Of a DNA stretch of 64,000 nt, positions 1-8,152 are shown piece after piece. The stretch's first letter is position 1, and the number at the start of each line of letters is the position of its first letter. The notes below the pieces were generated by a model. It worked only from the letters and a program-made list of their open reading frames with translations. It had not been told where the DNA came from and did no database searches. Origin of the DNA: AWTP1-13 sp033764875 (lineage in GTDB: Bacteria > Pseudomonadota > Alphaproteobacteria > Rhizobiales > Hyphomicrobiaceae); contig JANRIO010000053.1 in the NCBI GenBank assembly GCA_033764875.1, positions 1-64,000 on the forward strand, read 5' to 3'. The position numbers and the translations under genes are program-made.

Positions 1-437
1 CCGCGCTCGATCTCGACGCCGACGCTGCGCACGGACGGCAGCACGTCGGGCTTCTCGATCCGCACCCGGACTTTCGTCACGGTTGGGCTGGCCAGGCACA
101 GCTCCGCGATCCGCTCGGCCAGCGTCTCGATGAGATGCACATGCTCCTGCTGGATCAGCCGGGTCACCTTCTCGACCACCAGCCCGTAGTCCAGCACCTG
201 CTCGAGCCGGTCCGAGCGCCCGTCGTAGGCATCCTCCACGTCGATCTCGAGCGAGACCACGACGCGCTGCTCGTAGCGCTTCTCGTGCTCGTAGACGCCG
301 ACGCTGGCCACCACCTCCAGGTCGCGCACGAGCACGCGCCGCCGGCCGCTGCGCGGCACGCCTGCCGGCGCCGGGGCGGACGTCGCGGCCTCGTCAGGCC
401 CGGCCTGCGTCGCGAGAGGTCTGGCGTGTGGCTTCAT
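1..437 (-). CDS. folB: Dihydroneopterin aldolase FolB (C-terminus outside window)
   Basis: Cytoplasmic folate-pathway aldolase that converts 7,8-dihydroneopterin to 6-hydroxymethyl-7,8-dihydropterin and glycolaldehyde. The frame starts at ATG 437 and runs off the left edge without a stop, so about 145 codons are visible. After a roughly 30-residue Ala/Pro/Arg-rich leader comes the FolB core: VRDLEVVASVGVYEHEK, the LEQVLDYGLVVEKV segment and HLIETLAERIAELCL, followed by the start of the KVRVRIEKPD strand. The long leader is unusual for a family of about 120 residues, so an internal start is possible. It lies 132 bp downstream of a FolM-like reductase in the same direction, which fits a small pteridine/folate locus. 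The partial gene is read directly from the reverse strand. Confidence 0.9.
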   Translation of the reverse strand, partial: MKPHARPLATQAGPDEAATSAPAPAGVPRSGRRRVLVRDLEVVASVGVYEHEKRYEQRVVVSLEIDVEDAYDGRSDRLEQVLDYGLVVEKVTRLIQQEHVHLIETLAERIAELCLASPTVTKVRVRIEKPDVLPSVRSVGVEIER

Positions 438-569
438 CGAGTTCCCGCTGCCTGGCCTCTGCCTCGCATGTGATCAGGACACGAGCAGAGTCATGGGCTT
501 GCTATGCTTGTCGCGCAATCGCCGCCTCCGGGCCCGGACGCGGCGTGCTCGGCAACGGCGCGGCCCGCG

Positions 570-1322
570 CTAGGCATTCGCCTCCCAGGCGAGGTGCTGG
601 CCGCCGTCGAGCGCGATCATCTGGCCCGTCATGGCCGGGGCGTCAATGATGAACCGGACCGCATCGGCGATCTCCTGCGGCCGCGTGGCGCGCCCGAGCG
701 GCGTGGCCCGGCACTCGGCGGCGAACGCCTCCGGGGTCTGGGTGACGTTGGCGAGGACGGGACCGGGGCCGATGGCGTTGACCCGGATGCGCGGCGCCAG
801 CGCCTGGGCCAGCGTCCGCGTCACGCTCCACAGCCCGCTCTTGGAGGCGCCGTACGAGAAGTAGCTCGGCACCGGCCGCCACACGCGCTGGTCGACGATG
901 TTGATGATGGTGCCCGTGGCCCCCGGCCCCAGCGCCCGCGCCATGGCGCCGGCCAGCAGCACCGGCGCCTTCAGGTTGACCGCCATCTGCAGGTCCCAGA
1001 CGGTGGGATCGAGCGAGATGATCTCGTCGTTGATGAACAGCGCCGCGTTGTTGATGAGACAGATCGGCGTGCCGAGCGCCGCCGCGCAGTCGGGAACGAG
1101 CTGCTGCACGGCGCGCGCATCCGCCAGGTCCGCCGGCAGCACCACCGCCCGGCCGCCCCGGCTGCGGATGAGCGCCGCCAGAGCGTCTGCCTCCTCCCGC
1201 GAGGCGTTGCAGTGCACTCCGATGCTCCAGCCGTGCCGGGCGAGATCCTCGGCGATGGCGCGGCCGATGCGCCTGGCCGCGCCGGTGATGAGTGCAACCT
1301 TAGGTGGCTCGATCGGGTCCAT
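570..1322 (-). CDS. FolM/PTR1-like short-chain reductase
   Basis: A 250-residue short-chain dehydrogenase, probably a pteridine (dihydromonapterin or dihydrofolate) reductase. The nucleotide-binding motif is TGAARRIG (residues 13-20), the arginine-containing form typical of pteridine reductases. NNAA lies at 91-94 and the catalytic YGASK at 157-161. The usual SDR serine is replaced by Asp144, exactly 13 residues before Tyr157, the same spacing as Asp181/Tyr194 of PTR1. The frame ends in LDGGQHLAW, a normal SDR C-terminus. It lies just upstream of folB on the same strand, which supports a pterin role. The sequence assigns the family; the exact substrate is inferred. A generic SDR is the alternative. 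Confidence 0.8.
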   Translation of the reverse strand: MDPIEPPKVALITGAARRIGRAIAEDLARHGWSIGVHCNASREEADALAALIRSRGGRAVVLPADLADARAVQQLVPDCAAALGTPICLINNAALFINDEIISLDPTVWDLQMAVNLKAPVLLAGAMARALGPGATGTIINIVDQRVWRPVPSYFSYGASKSGLWSVTRTLAQALAPRIRVNAIGPGPVLANVTQTPEAFAAECRATPLGRATRPQEIADAVRFIIDAPAMTGQMIALDGGQHLAWEANA

Positions 1323-1423
1323 GAACCTTGGGCGTCAGGGTCGGATCTGGCAGCCGAGTATCGGCGCCCGGCAGGAGACCGTGCAACCGAAACCTGCCGC
1401 AGTCGACCTGAACGGCCCGGGCC

Positions 1424-1678
1424 TCAGCGTGGATCGCTTTGCGCCGCCAGCAGCACCCGGGCGGAGGCGCACGGCGCCTGCGTGGCGAGGCCTGTGCCGC
1501 GGTCGATGACCAGCGCCACGCAGGCGCTGTTGCCGGTCGCTGCCGCGACCGCCCCGGCCGTCTCCGGCGCACCGCCCTGCCACACCAGCGCCGCAGCCGC
1601 CGCCGCGATCGCCGCACCTGCCGCCAACATCACTGCGCGCCGGCGACCTGCCGCGCGCGTCTCGAGCAATTCCAACAT
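1424..1678 (-). CDS. Small single-pass membrane protein, hypothetical
   Basis: About 84 residues from ATG 1678 (MLELLETRAAGRRRAVML), with an ATG five codons further upstream as an alternative start. A positively charged N-terminus is followed by one Ala-rich hydrophobic helix (about residues 16-35), then a short exported-looking tail with two cysteines (CVALVIDR...APC). It is read in the same direction as the FolM-like and FolB genes, 101 bp upstream of the former. I recognise no family. Codon use is as GC-rich as that of its neighbours. A non-coding explanation remains possible because the frame is short. Confidence 0.45.
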   Translation of the reverse strand: MLELLETRAAGRRRAVMLAAGAAIAAAAAALVWQGGAPETAGAVAAATGNSACVALVIDRGTGLATQAPCASARVLLAAQSDPR

Positions 1679-2040
1679 GGCCCAACCCCGCAAAAGCTGC
1701 CGCCGGGCGAAATGGCCCCGGCGACGCCCCGAGTGTCGCGGCTTGCCCGCCTCCGTCCAAGGCTCGCGCCGACACGCATTTGGGCGGAAATGGCATTGTC
1801 CACACCTTCTCCACAGAAATAATCAGGCGCGAGAGCAAAGCGGCGCGCGCTAGCGCTAAGCCCCCGCCTCGCGCCGCCGGCCGGAGCCGGCAGCCGCAAG
1901 GCGCGCCCTCAACCTCCCCCGCCGCACCCTGGCCCCGGCCGCGCGGCCAGGCCGCGCCCGGAAAAGCTTGTCAGGCCGGAAAGTTGTAGGATAGGTCAGC
2001 GCGCGCCGGGGACGCTGGGCCCCCGCAGCAAGGGATTCCC
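1679..2040. promoter_or_regulatory. Divergent intergenic region with two DnaA-box-like 9-mers
   Basis: A gap of about 360 bp between a leftward small gene and the rightward inositol monophosphatase gene. It must carry both promoters; TAGGAT near 1988-1993 is a possible -10 for the rightward gene. Two same-orientation 9-mers, TTGTCCACA (1796-1804) and TTCTCCACA (1807-1815), each differ by one base from the DnaA box TTATCCACA and are separated by 2 bp. No tRNA, terminator or clear open frame was seen in the rest. Confidence 0.35.
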
Positions 2041-2832
2041 ATGGCCGCCTCTCCGCTTCTCAACGTGATGATTGCCGCAGCCCGCAAGGCCGGCCGCGGC
2101 CTCGCCCGCGACTTCGGCGAGGTCGAGCAGCTGCAGGTGTCGATCAAAGGGCCCGGCAATTTCGTCACCGCCGCCGACCACCGCTCCGAGGAGACGCTCT
2201 ATCGCGAGCTGTCCAAGGCGCGCCCCGGCTACGCCTTCCTGATGGAGGAGCGCGGCACCATCGAAGGCAGCGACAAGACGCACCGCTGGATCGTCGACCC
2301 GCTCGACGGCACGACCAACTTCCTGCACGGCATCCCCTTGTTCTGCATAGCGATCGGGCTGGAGCGCGAGGGCGAGCTGGTGGCCGGCGTGCTGTACAAT
2401 CCGGTGCTCGACGAGTTGTATGCGGCCGAGAAGGGCCGCGGCGCCTATCTCAACAACCGCCGCCTGCGCGTGGCCCAGCGCAAGACGCTCGCCGACTGCG
2501 TCATCAGCATCGGCATTCCCCATCGCGGCCGCGGCAACCCCGACGTCTTCGTCGCCGAGACTAGGGCGATCATCCCCCACGTCAGCGGCCTGCGCCGCTC
2601 GGGCTCGGCCTGCGTCGACCTGGCCTGGGTGGCCTCGGGCCGCTTCGACGCCTACTACGAGTACGACCTGCAGGCCTGGGACATCGCCGCCGGCACGCTC
2701 ATCGTGCGCGAGGCGGGCGGCCTCGTCACGGACCTCGACGGCAGCCCCGACGTGCTGGGCGCCGGCGACATCCTCGCGGCCAACCCGGCGATCCACAAGG
2801 CGCTCGCCGCGATCCTCAAAGGAAAAGCCTGA
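2041..2832 (+). CDS. suhB: Inositol monophosphatase family protein (SuhB-like)
   Basis: Cytoplasmic Mg2+-dependent phosphomonoesterase, 263 residues, the usual family length. Motifs seen are the early metal Glu in FLMEERG, WIVDPLDGTTNF (metal-binding DPLDGT signature), GAYLNNRRL, and the C-terminal AWDIAAGTLIVREAGG that binds metal and substrate. In bacteria this family includes inositol-1-phosphatase and SuhB, which also binds the transcription machinery; the sequence alone does not separate these roles. The start at ATG 2041 is the first residue of a good family N-terminus (PLLNVMIAAARKAG). The stator-like pair follows 176 bp downstream in the same direction. Confidence 0.92.
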   Translation: MAASPLLNVMIAAARKAGRGLARDFGEVEQLQVSIKGPGNFVTAADHRSEETLYRELSKARPGYAFLMEERGTIEGSDKTHRWIVDPLDGTTNFLHGIPLFCIAIGLEREGELVAGVLYNPVLDELYAAEKGRGAYLNNRRLRVAQRKTLADCVISIGIPHRGRGNPDVFVAETRAIIPHVSGLRRSGSACVDLAWVASGRFDAYYEYDLQAWDIAAGTLIVREAGGLVTDLDGSPDVLGAGDILAANPAIHKALAAILKGKA

Positions 2833-3008
2833 GAAGGGCTTAGAGAAGCGGGCGGCCGCACGCTCTGAGCCAAATTCAGGTCTCCTCTGCCATCAGATCT
2901 GCAAAACCTGCCGCTACAGGGAGACCGAGGGCGTCCTCCGGATGTCCGTCCGTCGGCGATGCAGCAGGCGCACCCGCGCGATTTTCTTATGGCCGGGAAA
3001 CTGATCTA

Positions 3009-4070
3009 ATGGCCGCACCCAATGCGAAGCGTGGAGACGATAAGCCGATGGCACGAGGCGACCGGTCCCCCCCGAAGATGCACAGGACCGTGCAGACCCC
3101 GGGCGTATACCTGTGGCGCATGCTCATCTTCCTGATCCTGGTCGGCATGCTCATCAGCGTGCTCTACCCGCAGCTGCGTGCCGCGGTGCTCAACAACCCC
3201 GGGCTCAACGGCCTGATCCTGTTCGTGCTCGCCGCCGGCATCATCTTCGCCTTCCAGCAGGTGATCCGCCTCTACCCGGAGATCCGCTGGGTCAACGCCT
3301 TCCGCATTGCCGACCCCGGGCTCGCCATCTCCCACCGGCCGGTGCTGCTGGCGCCCATGGCCACCATGCTGCGCGACCGCACGGGCTCGCTGTCGCTGTC
3401 GGCGACCTCCATGCGCTCGATCATGGATTCCATCGGCTCGCGCCTCGACGAGGCCCGCGACACCGGGCGCTACCTGGTCGGCCTCCTGGTCTTCCTGGGG
3501 CTGCTCGGCACCTTCTGGGGCCTGCTCGACACCATCCAGTCGGTCGGCAAGGCGATCTCGGCCCTCGACACGCGGGCCGCCGACAGCGTGGCCATGTTCG
3601 ACGAGCTGAAGAACGGCCTCGCCGCGCCGCTGCGCGGCATGGGCACGGCGTTCGCCTCCTCGCTGCTGGGCCTGGGCGGCTCGTTGATCCTGGGCTTCCT
3701 CGAGCTGCAGGCCAACCACGCGCACGGCCGCTTCTACAATCAGCTGGAGGAATGGCTCTCCGGCATCACCGATCTCTCCACCACGGGCTCCACGGCCTCC
3801 GAGTACACGAGCCACCAGCTCTCGCTTGCCGTCCACGACATGCACCGCGCCGTCCTCGAGCTGACCGACCGCATCGCCCAGATGCCGGCGCTGGCGGCCC
3901 CTTCGCCCGAGGAGGCGGTCAAGGACCTGGCCAAGGGCGTCGACCAGCTCGTGCGCCAGATGCGGGCCGAGCAGAAAGTGGTGCGCGAGTGGGTCGACGA
4001 GCAGGCCCAGCAGCAGGGCGAGGTGGCCGCCATCCTGCGCGGGCTAGCCGCCGACAAGGGTCGCAAGTGA
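3009..4070 (+). CDS. MotA/TolQ/ExbB-like proton-channel membrane protein
   Basis: 353 residues with four predicted membrane helices (about 35-56, 63-86, 155-176 and 210-232). The conserved MotA/TolQ/ExbB block lies around LLGTFWGLLDTIQSVGKAI and LRGMGTAFASSLLGLGGSL. A C-terminal stretch (about 285-353) is charged and heptad-like, probably a cytoplasmic coiled coil. An internal ATG at 3048 (MARGDRSPPK) is a possible alternative start. The next real gene in the same direction encodes an OmpA/MotB-like partner, so the two likely form a stator-like inner-membrane complex that uses ion flow to act on the cell wall. It is not a bona fide flagellar MotA: no flagellar genes are near, and the substrate process is unknown. 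Confidence 0.85.
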   Translation: MAAPNAKRGDDKPMARGDRSPPKMHRTVQTPGVYLWRMLIFLILVGMLISVLYPQLRAAVLNNPGLNGLILFVLAAGIIFAFQQVIRLYPEIRWVNAFRIADPGLAISHRPVLLAPMATMLRDRTGSLSLSATSMRSIMDSIGSRLDEARDTGRYLVGLLVFLGLLGTFWGLLDTIQSVGKAISALDTRAADSVAMFDELKNGLAAPLRGMGTAFASSLLGLGGSLILGFLELQANHAHGRFYNQLEEWLSGITDLSTTGSTASEYTSHQLSLAVHDMHRAVLELTDRIAQMPALAAPSPEEAVKDLAKGVDQLVRQMRAEQKVVREWVDEQAQQQGEVAAILRGLAADKGRK

Positions 4071-4435
4071 GCTGGCCCTGCGCCATGACCGAGACGTCCG
4101 TTGCAGCGTATGCGGCTGGGGGGAGCGACGCCCTTCCCGGTGTCTGCCGCGCCGGTGCTCTCGGTGCGACGCGTGCCCCCCAGGGTGTCATGGTCGGGCT
4201 TGTCCCGACCATCCACCCGACCGCCGGCTCTGGTGATTGCGCAGCGCTGCATCCCCGGGACAGGCCCGAGGCGGTGCGGTTGAGCTCTTCGACGCGTCGC
4301 GGCTTGCGGCAGGCTGGCATGGATGCCCGCCTTCGCGCGGGTGACGTCGGCGGGGTGGCGAGCAGGCGCACCACACCAAGCGCGGCGGGCCTCGCGGCCA
4401 GGTCGACACGCCTTCTTCCGGGAGCGAGCTGAGCC
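4071..4435. repeat. Gap inside the stator-like operon holding a dispersed palindromic repeat (copy A)
   Basis: A 365-bp non-coding stretch separates two genes that should be an operon. It carries ATGGTCGGG-CTTGT-CCCGACCAT (4190-4212), a perfect 9-bp stem, inside a segment of about 90 bp (about 4184-4275) that aligns with 56853-56943 (copy B). Shared blocks are TGGTCGG.CTTG, CCACCCGACCGCC.GCTC and GGGAC..GCCCGAGG. A second short element (about 4317-4350, GGATGCCCGCCTTCGCGCGG) follows. The gap looks like inserted repeat DNA rather than a promoter region, but a promoter cannot be excluded. Confidence 0.7.
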
Positions 4436-5452
4436 ATGGCATACGGACGCGCGCGCCGCGCACAATCCCAGGAGCACTTCTGGCCCGGCTACGTCGACGT
4501 TCTGTCGACGCTGCTGCTCGTCGTCACCTTCCTCATGTCGGTGTTCATGGTGGCCCAGTTCTACGTCGGCCAGGAGTCGTCGGATCGCGAGAACGCGCTG
4601 AAGCGCCTCACCCGCCAGATCTCCGAGATGACGAGCCTGCTGAGCCTGGAGAAGAGCAAGTCGAAGTCGGCCGAGGACGAGCTGGCGGCGCTGCAGGCGA
4701 CGCTCTCCTCCCTGCGCGCCGAGAACGAGCGCCTGACCGGCGCCGTGGCCGCCGGCGCCGACAAGGACGCCCGCATCGCCGCCCTGGTCAAGGAGGGCGA
4801 GGCCCAGCGCGACATCTCCAAGGAGAGCGCGGCCAAGGTCGACCTGCTCAACCAGCAGCTGCTCGCCCTGCGCCGCCAGATCGCGGCCCTCAACGAGGCG
4901 CTGGCGGCCGCCGAGGCCAAGGACAAGGACAGCCAGGCCCGCATCACCGACCTCGGCGCCCGCTTGAACGTGGTGCTCGCCCGCCAGGTGCAGGAGCTGC
5001 AGCGCTTCCGCTCCGACTTCTTCGGCCGCCTGCGCGAGCTTCTGCGCGACCGCCGCGACATCCGCGTCGTCGGCGACCGCTTCGTGTTCGAGAGCGAGGT
5101 GCTGTTCGCGCCGGGCCAGGCCCAGCTGGCGCCCGAGGGGCTTGCAGCTCTCGAGCCCATCGCCTCGGCCATCGTCGAGCTGGAGAACACCATCCCGAGG
5201 GAGATCGACTGGGCCCTGCAGGTGGACGGCCACACCGACACGCGCCCCATCGCCTCCGAGCGCTTCCCCTCCAACTGGGAGCTGTCGACCGCGCGCGCGA
5301 CCAGCGTCGTCAAGCACCTGATCAGCCGCGGCGTGCTGCCCAAGCGCCTGGTCGCGGCCGGCTACGGCGAGTTCCAGCCCATCGACGACGGCCTCTCCGA
5401 CGACTCCCGCCGCCGCAACCGCCGCATCGAGCTGAAGCTGACGAACCGGTAG
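4436..5452 (+). CDS. OmpA/MotB-like peptidoglycan-binding protein with coiled coil
   Basis: 338 residues. A short cytoplasmic N-terminus is followed by one membrane helix (about 20-43) with Asp21 in GYVDVLSTLLLVVTF, the position of the proton-accepting Asp of MotB. A long charged coiled coil (about 50-200) follows, then a C-terminal OmpA-like domain (about 215-338) with DGHTDTRP, NWELSTARATSVV and GYGEFQPI, which binds peptidoglycan. It is presumably the cell-wall anchor of the MotA-like protein encoded upstream. The retained membrane Asp suggests an active ion-driven complex rather than a passive anchor. The biological task is unknown. Confidence 0.88.
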   Translation: MAYGRARRAQSQEHFWPGYVDVLSTLLLVVTFLMSVFMVAQFYVGQESSDRENALKRLTRQISEMTSLLSLEKSKSKSAEDELAALQATLSSLRAENERLTGAVAAGADKDARIAALVKEGEAQRDISKESAAKVDLLNQQLLALRRQIAALNEALAAAEAKDKDSQARITDLGARLNVVLARQVQELQRFRSDFFGRLRELLRDRRDIRVVGDRFVFESEVLFAPGQAQLAPEGLAALEPIASAIVELENTIPREIDWALQVDGHTDTRPIASERFPSNWELSTARATSVVKHLISRGVLPKRLVAAGYGEFQPIDDGLSDDSRRRNRRIELKLTNR

Positions 5453-5555
5453 GTGCCTTGCACCGTTACGTCACATACCTCGTGCTACAGTGAATTTCCG
5501 AGGAGCCCGCCCCAACAAGCGGCACGGAAAATACTGGCGCAAGGCGTTGAAAGGC

Positions 5556-6452
5556 ATGGAGTTATACTGGCGGTCCGATTTCCGCGCTGAGCTGGCCTTG
5601 TTCGCCTTTGTCGCGGCTCTGGTTGCCTTCGCGGCCCCTGCCTTCGCTAAGACAAAACACGCCTTCGTGGTTGGCATCAACCGCTACGAGAACCTGCCGC
5701 CACATGCGCAGCTTAAGAAGGCGGTCGGTGACGCTAGCGCTATGGGAGAAGCGCTTAAGGCATTGGGCTTCGTAGTCGACCCTCCACTTGAAGGGCCGAC
5801 ACGCAGCGAGTTTTTCAGCAGATGGTATCCCTTCCTCAATCAAGTGAGGGAGGGCGATACTGTGGCGTTCGTCTTCTCCGGGCATGGTGTCGAGTTCGGA
5901 GGCGCAAACTATCTGCTGCCGCGCGACACAACCCCGGTGCGGGAGGGCCTTGAGGGTCTGCTTCGGAGTGAAAGCCTGCCATTCGACCAACTGCTTGCCG
6001 ACCTTCGGGCTCGCAAGCCTGCCTTCAGCTTTGTCGTCCTCGACGCCTGCCGCAACAACCCCTTCCGGGAGAATGGACGCTCACTTGTCGGGGGACGTGG
6101 CGGTCTCGCAATTGTTGGGGGAAAGGATTCATTCGTCATGTACTCGGCCGGCGCCGGTCAGACGGCGCTGGACAGTCTCGGCCCGGCCGACAATTCGCCG
6201 ACGTCGGTATTCACACGCATTCTCCTCCCGCTGTTGTGCCCGCCTGGGAAGCCTGCGAATCTGACCGACGTGGCTACCGAGGTTGCCAAGACTGTGACCG
6301 CGCTGGCGTCGACCGTCGGGCACGAACAGACCCCAGCCGTCTATTTTCAGTTAACCAACGGTCCTGCTTCCCTTGGGCATTGCCAACCTGACAAGCCACC
6401 GCCTCCTCATTGCATTCGTGATCCCAACGACCCTGGCAAATGCACTAAATGA
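5556..6452 (+). CDS. Secreted caspase-fold (C14) protease
   Basis: 298 residues from ATG 5556, chosen because AAAGG precedes it and it gives a clean signal peptide ending AFA|KTK at residue 31; an in-frame GTG at 5490 would add 22 basic residues. The mature part is a caspase p20-type domain: KHAFVVGINRYENLP, the catalytic His110 in FVFSGHGVEF and Cys165 in VVLDACRNNPF, then MYSAGAGQTA. Both dyad residues are intact, so activity is likely, with Arg/Lys or Asp specificity unknown. The C-terminal 30 residues are Pro/Cys-rich. Base composition is visibly less GC-rich than the flanks, suggesting transfer. The next gene begins 25 bp downstream. Confidence 0.87.
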   Translation: MELYWRSDFRAELALFAFVAALVAFAAPAFAKTKHAFVVGINRYENLPPHAQLKKAVGDASAMGEALKALGFVVDPPLEGPTRSEFFSRWYPFLNQVREGDTVAFVFSGHGVEFGGANYLLPRDTTPVREGLEGLLRSESLPFDQLLADLRARKPAFSFVVLDACRNNPFRENGRSLVGGRGGLAIVGGKDSFVMYSAGAGQTALDSLGPADNSPTSVFTRILLPLLCPPGKPANLTDVATEVAKTVTALASTVGHEQTPAVYFQLTNGPASLGHCQPDKPPPPHCIRDPNDPGKCTK

Positions 6453-6477
6453 GCAACTCCAAACCGTAAGGCTCCCG

Positions 6478-8055
6478 ATGTTGCGATTGCTCGTGGCTCC
6501 GGTTCTGCGAGTTGCAGTGCTTACAGCGCTTCTCTCCAACGCCTCGCTCTCTCAGACGATAGACGAGCCGGTCCCGCCGGACTGCCAGGATGCTCCGGCA
6601 GTCGACGGCTTCTCCTGGGTTGAGATCCGTGCGGTGCAACACATGCTGAACCAGCTCGGCAGGCTTCCGACTGCGGCAGGGGGCCGGCTCACAAAGGAGA
6701 CGTGTGACGCCATCACCACCTACGTGCGCTCCAAGAGGATCGACCCGGTCCGAATGACGGGCGAATCCCTCGTTTCCTCGCTCGCCGCCGAGATCGATCG
6801 CACGGGAGCTTGGAGAGCCGAGGCTGGCAACGACATCGAGGACAAAGGCGTCATCAAGAAAACGCAGCGGTCACTGCAGCGGCTCGGCTATCCCATCGGC
6901 GGGACCGATGGTGAGCTGGGTGCGAAAACACGCACCGGAATTGCGTTGTTCCAGAAGGACGTAGGTCTGCGTGTCTCGACGCGTCTGACGCGCAACGTGT
7001 ACGACAATATCGTGCGTGCGGCAGGTTTCGGCGCCGATCGTCCGAAAGGCGACGTGCGGGTGCTCAATTGGCCCGACTATATCGACAACAAGAACGTCGC
7101 TGAGTTTGAGAGTGCGGAGAAGCTACGGGTGATCTATGAGGTCTCGTCGAGCCAAGCCGAGACCTTGGACTATTTGTCGAAGGACAACTCGCGGTTCGAC
7201 GTGGTCGTCGTCGATCTGAGGCATCTTCAATCCACCGTCAAAGCCAAGCTCCTCGGCCAACTCGATCTGGAGCAGATACCAAATTTCCAGCGGGTTGGTG
7301 CGGGGACGCTCAAGCTGATTGAAACTCAGGAGGGCCAGTACCGCTACGCGATGCCATACCTTGCTGGCGTCATTGGTATCGGCGTGGACGAGGCGAGAGT
7401 GAGAGCAGTTTCTGCCGGCATCAACGCAAAGAGCCTCGGAATGTTCTTCGATAGGCAAACGGCTTCCAGGCTTGTCGCCGGCGGATGCCAACTTGCCGTG
7501 ATCGACGAGCCTGGCAACGTGCTGGCTGCTCTCGCGGCCTACGGCAGACGGGAGCCCTTGGAGCGCATCGAGGCCTCGATGCTGCCGGACCTTGAGCGGC
7601 AATTCAACATCGTGGCTCCGTACCTGACGCCTGTTGCTGCCGATGTCATCATCGACAACATGTCGAGGGGCGAACTATGCGCGGCCTTCATGTTCTCCGG
7701 CGATGCCTTGCTGGCCAACAGAGGTGCGCGGGGCCTGCGCACAATCAGATTTCATGTCCCTGAGGTCGTTGGCGGGCAACTTGGCTTGGACGTCTTGGTC
7801 GTTCCCCAGGCGGCCCGCAACAAGGAGGGGGCGTACCGCTTCATCAATTTTCTGCTCGAGCCCCGAGTGGTCGCGGCCAACAGCAACAACAAGATGTTTG
7901 GCAACGGTGTGCCGGAGTCTGGCAAGGATCTGGATCCGCAGATCAGGGCCTCGTTCGATGGGCACACGGCATTCATCATGCCGTCGGACCCGCAGGTGGC
8001 CGCGGAGATCGATAGGATCTGGCAAAGCGCCCCGCTAAGGCGACGGTCCAAGTAG
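6478..8055 (+). CDS. Secreted peptidoglycan-binding / PotD-like solute-binding fusion protein
   Basis: 525 residues from ATG 6478, placed after GTAAGG and giving a signal peptide cleaved near residue 25. Residues about 40-105 and 123-180 resemble peptidoglycan-binding-1 modules; the second is clear (IKKTQRSLQRLGYPIGG, TRTGIALFQKDVGL). Residues about 191-525 match polyamine-type periplasmic binding proteins (VRVLNWPDYIDNKNVAEFE, then a two-lobe fold). No transporter permease or ATPase gene is adjacent, so a sensor or wall-tethered ligand-binding role is more likely than import; this is inference. It forms a two-gene unit with the secreted caspase and shares its lower GC content. Confidence 0.82.
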   Translation: MLRLLVAPVLRVAVLTALLSNASLSQTIDEPVPPDCQDAPAVDGFSWVEIRAVQHMLNQLGRLPTAAGGRLTKETCDAITTYVRSKRIDPVRMTGESLVSSLAAEIDRTGAWRAEAGNDIEDKGVIKKTQRSLQRLGYPIGGTDGELGAKTRTGIALFQKDVGLRVSTRLTRNVYDNIVRAAGFGADRPKGDVRVLNWPDYIDNKNVAEFESAEKLRVIYEVSSSQAETLDYLSKDNSRFDVVVVDLRHLQSTVKAKLLGQLDLEQIPNFQRVGAGTLKLIETQEGQYRYAMPYLAGVIGIGVDEARVRAVSAGINAKSLGMFFDRQTASRLVAGGCQLAVIDEPGNVLAALAAYGRREPLERIEASMLPDLERQFNIVAPYLTPVAADVIIDNMSRGELCAAFMFSGDALLANRGARGLRTIRFHVPEVVGGQLGLDVLVVPQAARNKEGAYRFINFLLEPRVVAANSNNKMFGNGVPESGKDLDPQIRASFDGHTAFIMPSDPQVAAEIDRIWQSAPLRRRSK

Positions 8056-8103
8056 TCGGAGCTACACGCGCGACGCGCTGACCTGAGCCCCTCCCACGCA
8101 AAC

Positions 8104-8125
8104 GGGGCGCCGCTGAGGGCGCCCC
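8104..8125. terminator. Bidirectional-type hairpin between convergent genes
   Basis: Perfect 8-bp stem GGGGCGCC-GCTGAG-GGCGCCCC in the 97-bp gap between the rightward fusion gene and leftward ahcY. No T-tract follows on either strand, so termination strength is uncertain. Confidence 0.6.
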
Positions 8126-8152
8126 GCCAATGCCGGCTCGCACGGTGTGCGT

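Noticed and set aside
3009..5452. Zorya-type anti-phage system (ZorAB-like pair)
   Set aside because: Topology and the membrane Asp are similar, but ZorA's long tail is much shorter here and no ZorC, ZorD or ZorE genes are adjacent; placement behind suhB looks like a conserved housekeeping locus.
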